In this document: piece by piece, positions 7,566-11,182 of the stretch
How positions within the stretch are numbered: the first letter of the stretch is position 1
How the letters are laid out: each line of letters opens with the position of its first letter
NCBI GenBank assembly: GCA_021818045.1
Contig: JAKAFF010000025.1
Coordinates: 1-11,182 of the forward strand
DNA: 11,182 nt
Direction of reading: 5' to 3'
From: a bacterium
GTDB lineage: Bacteria > Chlamydiota > Chlamydiia > Chlamydiales > SM23-39
Made by a program: the position numbers and the translations under genes
Notes under the pieces: generated by a model
Database searches by the model: none
What the model saw: only the letters and a program-made list of their open reading frames with translations
Told to the model about the DNA's origin: nothing

Positions 7566-7660
7566 GGGTTTTGGGTTTCTCCTGTTTATAAAAAATAGGA
7601 CAAGCGCACTCTCGGCAAACAGAGTCTGTCGACAGGCCTTGTCTGGTTAAAGGAAAAAGA
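7566..7660 (-). promoter_or_regulatory. Putative 5' leader of rpsA with Shine-Dalgarno site
   Basis: This is the stretch in front of rpsA that would be transcribed if the promoter candidate at 7660-7687 is used. It ends with AGGAG (minus strand of 7579-7583) 13 bases before the ATG. Upstream of that is a T-run (minus strand of 7590-7595), preceded by the foldable element at 7599-7643. Family knowledge: rpsA in other bacteria is autoregulated through its leader. The proposal that this leader has a similar role is inference. Confidence 0.4.
7599..7643 (-). promoter_or_regulatory. Possible three-way-junction leader structure or attenuator before rpsA
   Basis: On the minus strand, GACAAG (from 7643 to 7638) can pair with CTTGTC (7604 to 7599). 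A GC/GC pair may extend the stem past a one-base bulge. Inside sit two hairpins back to back. One is the perfect palindrome CTGTCGACAG (7626-7635); the other pairs ACTCT with AGAGT across an eight-base loop (7608-7625). Almost every base of the 45 is used. CTATTTTTTATAA follows directly (7586-7598), so the element could work as an attenuator-like terminator. Individual helices are short (5-6 pairs; 3 for the palindrome arm), so chance pairing is possible. All of this is read by eye, without an energy calculation. Confidence 0.35.
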
Positions 7661-7687
7661 TTAACAAATTCTCCTGAATAAATGCAA
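7660..7687 (-). promoter_or_regulatory. rpsA: Weak sigma-70-like promoter candidate for rpsA
   Basis: Minus-strand TTGCAT (7682-7687) is separated by 16 bases from GTTAAT (7660-7665). The match is only 3/6 to the -35 and 4/6 to the -10 consensus. The position would give a leader of roughly 85-90 bases that includes the whole foldable element. The upstream flank (7697-7752) is strongly AT-rich, as seen upstream of strong ribosomal promoters. Other AT-rich hexamers in the region could serve equally well. Confidence 0.22.
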
Positions 7688-7752
7688 GGGGGTTCCTAAT
7701 TTAGTAAGTTTTTTCTTTATTTTTTCTAACTTATTTTTTAGATTGAAAATTT

Positions 7753-7767
7753 CTAGTGAAAAACTAG
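7753..7767 (+). repeat. Short inverted repeat before the 624-residue gene
   Basis: CTAGT-GAAAA-ACTAG is a perfect 5-base inverted repeat with a 5-base loop. It ends 21 bases before the ATG at 7789 and lies next to an AT-rich block (7697-7752) that contains a second weak pair, TCTAA/TTAGA. It could be an operator or a small leader hairpin. It lacks a T-run, so it is not a terminator. No convincing plus-strand promoter was found. Confidence 0.3.
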
Positions 7768-7788
7768 GCGTTTTGCTTTAGGCGTTGC

Positions 7789-9663
7789 ATGTTTGCACAA
7801 TTAGAAGAACAATTAGAGTTTGATTTTCAGTTTAATTGCCCCTATATAGAGGCGGAATATTACCGCGAAGGGGCTCAAGATTTGATTCGAAAGCTTGTGC
7901 CTGCCGATTTGTTGGAAGAGGGAGCGCAAAGTCTTCCGCTGCAGCGGGCCCGTTTTGCCGATATGTTGCCCTTGATTTCGTGGTCTGAGCTGAACAAGGC
8001 CCCGTGCGCCCTTTCTGCATTACTGCTTTGTAAATATCGGCTGAATGCTTGTAATTTTTTTTATGACATGGTGAGCCGCTGGTTGTTGCCGCAAAAGCGG
8101 GTGAATGTAGAGGTGTTTTTTGCATCTGATGTGAGGTTGCCGCATTTATCAGACGATCTTTTAAGCGTTGCAGAAGTGGTCGTGCATTTAACAAGTGCTC
8201 AAGATGTGGAAGAAGCGCGGCGCAATTTGCGCTCTTTAGAAACGGAAGTTCGTTTGGGCGTGGCGTCGAATTATCATGCTCGGCGCATTTTGGAGTTCAA
8301 AGGATTGTCGACGGATGGGAAGACGGCGATGATTCAAGAGAAAATCGGTTCTTTGATTCAGAGCCATTCCAAGGATTTTGATCCGGGAATCTTTTCGCAA
8401 ATGCAGCATTTTTTAGTTTGCGTGCGCGACGATTTCAAGACGCTGCGCGACTATCATCACATGAGCCGCATCATTTCAAACTTGCATTCGCTGCGCAAAT
8501 TTATCAAACAAAACGTGCAAGTGTATCCCAGCAAACGGCATGTAGTTTTGAAGTTTTTGAAAACGCGATTGACGCTGCCAGGGTTGAAGGAAAAGCCGGT
8601 GTTGGGGATTTTGGTGGGCCTGAATTTTTTGCGTGAGCATGAAGTATTTGAGACCAATCACCTGATTTGCGCGATTCAAAAAAACTTAACTGGAGTCCGT
8701 TTTGTAGAAGGGTCCTCTTTTTTAGATAAGGGAGAGCCATTTCTCGAAACGATGTATCTAGAAGTAGAAAAAGCGGATGGATCCGATTTTAGTTTGGAAG
8801 AGGTCAATCGCGTAAAATTGATCCTTCCCGAGCAGATTAAAGGGCATATTGAGCACTTGATGCATCCTATTTTTATGCCTCGCAATGACGAGGAGGTGCT
8901 GCGCAATATCATGGCGCTGTCTAGACAGATTCGCTTTGTGGGCGATATGCCACACATCATCATTTCGTTTGATCAGCAAAAAGGGGATGAGCTTTGTTTT
9001 ACAGTCATCCTTTTGCGCGTTCAGGCGGAAAATGCGCCGACAGTGCAGGAGTTGTTTGCGGCAAAACGAACAGCCCTTAAATACATTCCCGATCGCGTGC
9101 GTCGCGTGGGGCATATCCGTAAAAAATATGTCAAAGAAGCAACCGTATTTCGAACTGTCCTACAAACGGATGGGTTTATGCGTGCCGATCACGCCATCGA
9201 TTTGTACAAAGCGCGCGAATTTATTTTAAATGAGGTGTGTAGAGTCATTGGGGAGGTTCGCGATTATAATGGGGGAATGATCTATAAGCTGAGCGAATCA
9301 TTAGGAGCTCTCAAATCAGCGCTGGGGGGGCACTCAGATCCTATTTTAGTGGAAAAGTTTTTCTATGCGCTCACTCCCATTGAAATGCGCGGATCTATGG
9401 ATACAGAGCCCTTGAAGCACTTCTTTTTGATCTTACAACAGGCCATCAAGACAGAATCGCTTCAAAAGCGGCAAGAGGCAGGCCGAGTATATGTTGTGAT
9501 GCCGGGGAAAAAAATGGCATTGGATGCTTTGGCCATTCCTGTGCATCAACTGGTCTTTTTTTTCATAGAGATTCACGACGCACCCTACACCGGTTATATG
9601 TATTTGACCGACGTCAAAGAAGAGCAGCAAAAATTTTTGGATGCGCTCCGATCTTTTCAATAA
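7789..9663 (+). CDS. Conserved-looking hypothetical protein, 624 residues, function unknown
   Basis: I do not recognise this protein. It is long, continuous and free of frameshifts. It has no N-terminal signal peptide and no membrane segment clear enough to call, so it is probably cytosolic. The N-terminal part (1 to about 160) mixes acidic and hydrophobic stretches, with LSALLLCKYRLNACNFFYDM at 76-94 as the most hydrophobic helix. Residues 160-245 look helical and His/Arg-rich, with DYHHMSRIISNLHSLRKFI at 221-239. The middle (about 246-410) looks alpha/beta, with candidate strands such as PVLGILVGLNFL (270-281) and PHIIISF (388-394). The region 425-450 is very basic (RVRRVGHIRKKYVKE). The start ATG has only a weak AGG six bases upstream. 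It is divergent from rpsA and 28 bases upstream of rpe, so it probably leads an operon with rpe and yvcK. A lineage-restricted chlamydial family is likely but unproven. Confidence 0.85.
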   Translation: MFAQLEEQLEFDFQFNCPYIEAEYYREGAQDLIRKLVPADLLEEGAQSLPLQRARFADMLPLISWSELNKAPCALSALLLCKYRLNACNFFYDMVSRWLLPQKRVNVEVFFASDVRLPHLSDDLLSVAEVVVHLTSAQDVEEARRNLRSLETEVRLGVASNYHARRILEFKGLSTDGKTAMIQEKIGSLIQSHSKDFDPGIFSQMQHFLVCVRDDFKTLRDYHHMSRIISNLHSLRKFIKQNVQVYPSKRHVVLKFLKTRLTLPGLKEKPVLGILVGLNFLREHEVFETNHLICAIQKNLTGVRFVEGSSFLDKGEPFLETMYLEVEKADGSDFSLEEVNRVKLILPEQIKGHIEHLMHPIFMPRNDEEVLRNIMALSRQIRFVGDMPHIIISFDQQKGDELCFTVILLRVQAENAPTVQELFAAKRTALKYIPDRVRRVGHIRKKYVKEATVFRTVLQTDGFMRADHAIDLYKAREFILNEVCRVIGEVRDYNGGMIYKLSESLGALKSALGGHSDPILVEKFFYALTPIEMRGSMDTEPLKHFFLILQQAIKTESLQKRQEAGRVYVVMPGKKMALDALAIPVHQLVFFFIEIHDAPYTGYMYLTDVKEEQQKFLDALRSFQ

Positions 9664-9691
9664 TCAGATACTTTTCTAGAATGTGGGGGGT

Positions 9692-10387
9692 ATGCAAAAA
9701 ACAACGATTGCAATCTACCCTTCCATTTTATCAGGAGATTTTGGGGCTCTGGCAGCCGAGGCTAAGAGGATCGAGGCTGCAGGTGCTGATGCGATCCATA
9801 TCGATATTATGGATGGCCATTTCGTTCCCAATCTCACTTTAGGCCCGCGCGCAGTTCTGGCGATTCGCAAAGCGACGTCGCTTTTTCTCGACGTGCACAT
9901 CATGATTTATAATCCTTATGATTTTGTCGAAGCGTTTGTCTCAGCGGGCGCCGATCGCATCACGTTTCATTTTGAGGCCACGGAAGATGTGGATGATACG
10001 TTGCAATTCATTCGCCGCTGCGGCAAGCAGGCAGGTCTTGCGTTTCGTCCTGAAACCTCTTTTTCTATGATCCCCAAGTATTTAGAAAAGTGCGATCTCA
10101 TTCTGCTCATGACCGTCAGTCCTGGGTTTGGCGGGCAAAATTTTATGCCCGAAGTGGTTGAAAAGATTCGCTTGACGCGGGAGTACTGTGATCGGCACGG
10201 CATTGGGCAAGGAGGGATCATCAAGAAGGGGATGACACTTGCTCCCTTTGATATTCAAGTCGATGGCGGAATCAATCGAGAAACAGCGCCCATTTGCGTG
10301 CAGGCGGGGGCAAACATTTTGGTCAGCGGCAGTTACTTGTTTCATCAGCCCGATTTGAAACGGGCCATTGAGGGTTTAAGACAATGA
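9692..10387 (+). CDS. rpe: Ribulose-phosphate 3-epimerase
   Basis: Rpe interconverts D-ribulose 5-phosphate and D-xylulose 5-phosphate in the non-oxidative pentose-phosphate pathway, in the cytosol. The 231-residue TIM barrel opens with YPSILSGDFGAL (Ser11). It carries the metal and catalytic residues His36 and Asp38 (HIDIMDGHFVPN), His69 (DVHIM) and Asp191 (QVDGGIN). The phosphate-binding region SPGFGGQNFMPEVVEKI is at 143-159. A short extra segment around 170-186 (GIGQGGIIKKGMTLAPF) precedes the last catalytic strand and is longer than in many Rpe proteins. The ATG at 9692 is preferred because homology starts there; GTG at 9683 is in frame but adds only three residues. The G-run directly before the ATG is too close to be a normal ribosome-binding site, so coupling to the upstream gene is possible. 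The stop overlaps the next ATG by 4 bases. Confidence 0.95.
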   Translation: MQKTTIAIYPSILSGDFGALAAEAKRIEAAGADAIHIDIMDGHFVPNLTLGPRAVLAIRKATSLFLDVHIMIYNPYDFVEAFVSAGADRITFHFEATEDVDDTLQFIRRCGKQAGLAFRPETSFSMIPKYLEKCDLILLMTVSPGFGGQNFMPEVVEKIRLTREYCDRHGIGQGGIIKKGMTLAPFDIQVDGGINRETAPICVQAGANILVSGSYLFHQPDLKRAIEGLRQ

Positions 10388-11182
10388 ATCATGCGGCCCT
10401 CAAGAAGATAGTGGTAATTGGTGGAGGGACGGGCAATTTTGTCGTTTTGCGAGGCTTAAAGCAGTATCCACTCGATTTAACGGCGATTGTCTCTATGACA
10501 GATGATGGGGGCAGTACCGGGATTTTGCGCGATGAGCTAGGGGTGTTGCCTCCGGGCGATGTGCGTCAGTGCTTAGTGGCTCTTTCCAATTCGAGTCGTC
10601 TCATGCGCTCTTTAATGAGCTATCGTTTTGAAAATGGGGGATTAGGGGGGCACTCTTTTGGCAATTTACTCCTCTCTGCGCTGGAAAAAGTAACTGGCAG
10701 TTTTGAACAAGCCGTTGAAGAGGCGGGAAAGATTTTATATATCCGCGGGAAAGTGATCCCGGTGACCACCCATCAGGTGCGCTTAAAGATGGTGTTGGAA
10801 AATCAAAAAGTGTTAGAAGGGGAAAAAGAGATCTATCTATCCCAAGAGATAGACCAAGGGTACAAAACGATCTATTTAGAGCCCTTTCCGAAGGTAAACC
10901 CCCGCGTTTTAGAAGAGCTGAGGCATGCCGATTTAATTGTGGTAGGTCCCGGAGGGCTTCACACCTCCCTCATTCCCAATTTATTAGTTGAAGGGGTTTG
11001 TGAAGCGCTATGCCAAAGCGATGCGCGCAAAGTCTATGTTGTGAACTTGATGAATCGCAAAGGGCAAACGACGGGGTACAAGACATCGCAGTACTTGAGT
11101 GAACTCGTCCGATTTCTCGGGCAAGATCCATTTGATCATATTTTAGTCAACGTGCAAAAACCCCCGGCAGAATTGATCGAGG
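10384..11182 (+). CDS. yvcK: YvcK/CofD-like gluconeogenesis factor family protein, C-terminus outside window
   Basis: The first 266 residues are present; the family is usually about 310-330 residues, so the end lies off the right edge. The N-terminal nucleotide-sugar-binding loop IGGGTGNFVVLRGLK is at residues 12-26, MTDDGGSTG at 38-46, PPGDVRQCLVALS at 56-68 and GGHSFGNLLLSAL at 88-100. GPGGLHTSLIPNLLV is at 188-202 and NLMNRKGQTTGY at 221-232. These motifs fit the YvcK branch rather than the CofD lactate-transferase branch. Family knowledge: YvcK binds UDP-sugars such as UDP-GlcNAc and is needed for normal shape and growth on gluconeogenic carbon in Bacillus subtilis and relatives; it is not a demonstrated enzyme. 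The start overlaps the rpe stop (ATGA), so the two are co-transcribed. Two signature motifs carry substitutions. The exact role in a chlamydia is unknown. Confidence 0.9.
   Translation, partial: MNHAALKKIVVIGGGTGNFVVLRGLKQYPLDLTAIVSMTDDGGSTGILRDELGVLPPGDVRQCLVALSNSSRLMRSLMSYRFENGGLGGHSFGNLLLSALEKVTGSFEQAVEEAGKILYIRGKVIPVTTHQVRLKMVLENQKVLEGEKEIYLSQEIDQGYKTIYLEPFPKVNPRVLEELRHADLIVVGPGGLHTSLIPNLLVEGVCEALCQSDARKVYVVNLMNRKGQTTGYKTSQYLSELVRFLGQDPFDHILVNVQKPPAELIE

Noticed and set aside
7626..7635. CTGTCGACAG palindrome as a stand-alone repressor operator
   Set aside because: Ten bases is short and it occurs once; it is better explained as one arm of the foldable rpsA leader, so it is not called separately.
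7832..8194. 120-codon minus-strand frame inside the 624-residue gene
   Set aside because: Antisense to a longer, better-supported frame with no promoter or ribosome-binding site.
9324..9330. Run of seven G inside the 624-residue gene, with further G6 runs at 9685-9690 and 10645-10650; possible phase-variation tract
   Set aside because: Chlamydial phase-variable poly-G tracts in surface-protein genes are longer. These encode in-frame LGGH or lie outside genes, and the proteins are cytosolic.
1..11182. Mobile elements, CRISPR arrays, tRNA/rRNA genes, defence or toxin-antitoxin modules
   Set aside because: Nothing resembling a transposase, integrase, direct-repeat array or structured RNA gene was seen; the coding density leaves only the 7566-7788 gap.

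Overview
The window is a conserved housekeeping locus from a member of the Chlamydiae, most likely outside the family Chlamydiaceae. This rests on three things. The minus-strand order rpsA-nusA-infB-rbfA-truB-ribF-ychF is the order I recall from Chlamydia trachomatis (CT098 to CT092). The S1, TruB and Rpe proteins resemble chlamydial sequences as I remember them. G+C content by eye is moderate (high 40s percent), above Chlamydiaceae and above several amoeba-associated genera. No species can be named from the sequence alone.

Layout. Positions 1-7565 hold seven minus-strand genes packed with overlaps or, in one case, a 3-base gap. Read in transcription order they are ribosomal protein S1 (rpsA), NusA, IF-2 (infB), RbfA, TruB, a short RibF and the GTPase YchF, which runs off the left edge. 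Positions 7566-7788 form a 223-base divergent intergenic region. It contains an AT-rich block, a foldable rpsA leader ending in a T-run, a weak promoter candidate for rpsA, and a small inverted repeat in front of the plus-strand genes. Positions 7789-11182 hold three plus-strand genes: a 624-residue protein I do not recognise, ribulose-phosphate 3-epimerase (rpe), and a YvcK-type UDP-sugar-binding protein that runs off the right edge.

How the genes fit together. The minus-strand genes form one transcription, translation and ribosome-maturation operon: mRNA recruitment (S1), antitermination (NusA), initiation (IF-2), 30S maturation (RbfA), tRNA pseudouridine-55 (TruB) and a ribosome-associated ATPase (YchF). 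Flavin synthesis (RibF) is embedded in it. Compared with the common bacterial rimP-nusA-infB-rbfA-truB-ribF-rpsO order, rpsA takes the place of rimP and ychF takes the place of rpsO. The plus-strand trio looks like a carbon-metabolism operon (pentose-phosphate epimerase plus YvcK) led by an uncharacterised protein.

Most worth a second look: RibF has only its FAD-synthetase half and lacks the riboflavin-kinase domain; the rpsA leader can fold into a compact three-way junction followed by a T-run; and the 624-residue protein is unassigned. No mobile element, CRISPR array, tRNA or rRNA gene was seen, and no novel multi-gene defence-type system is evident.
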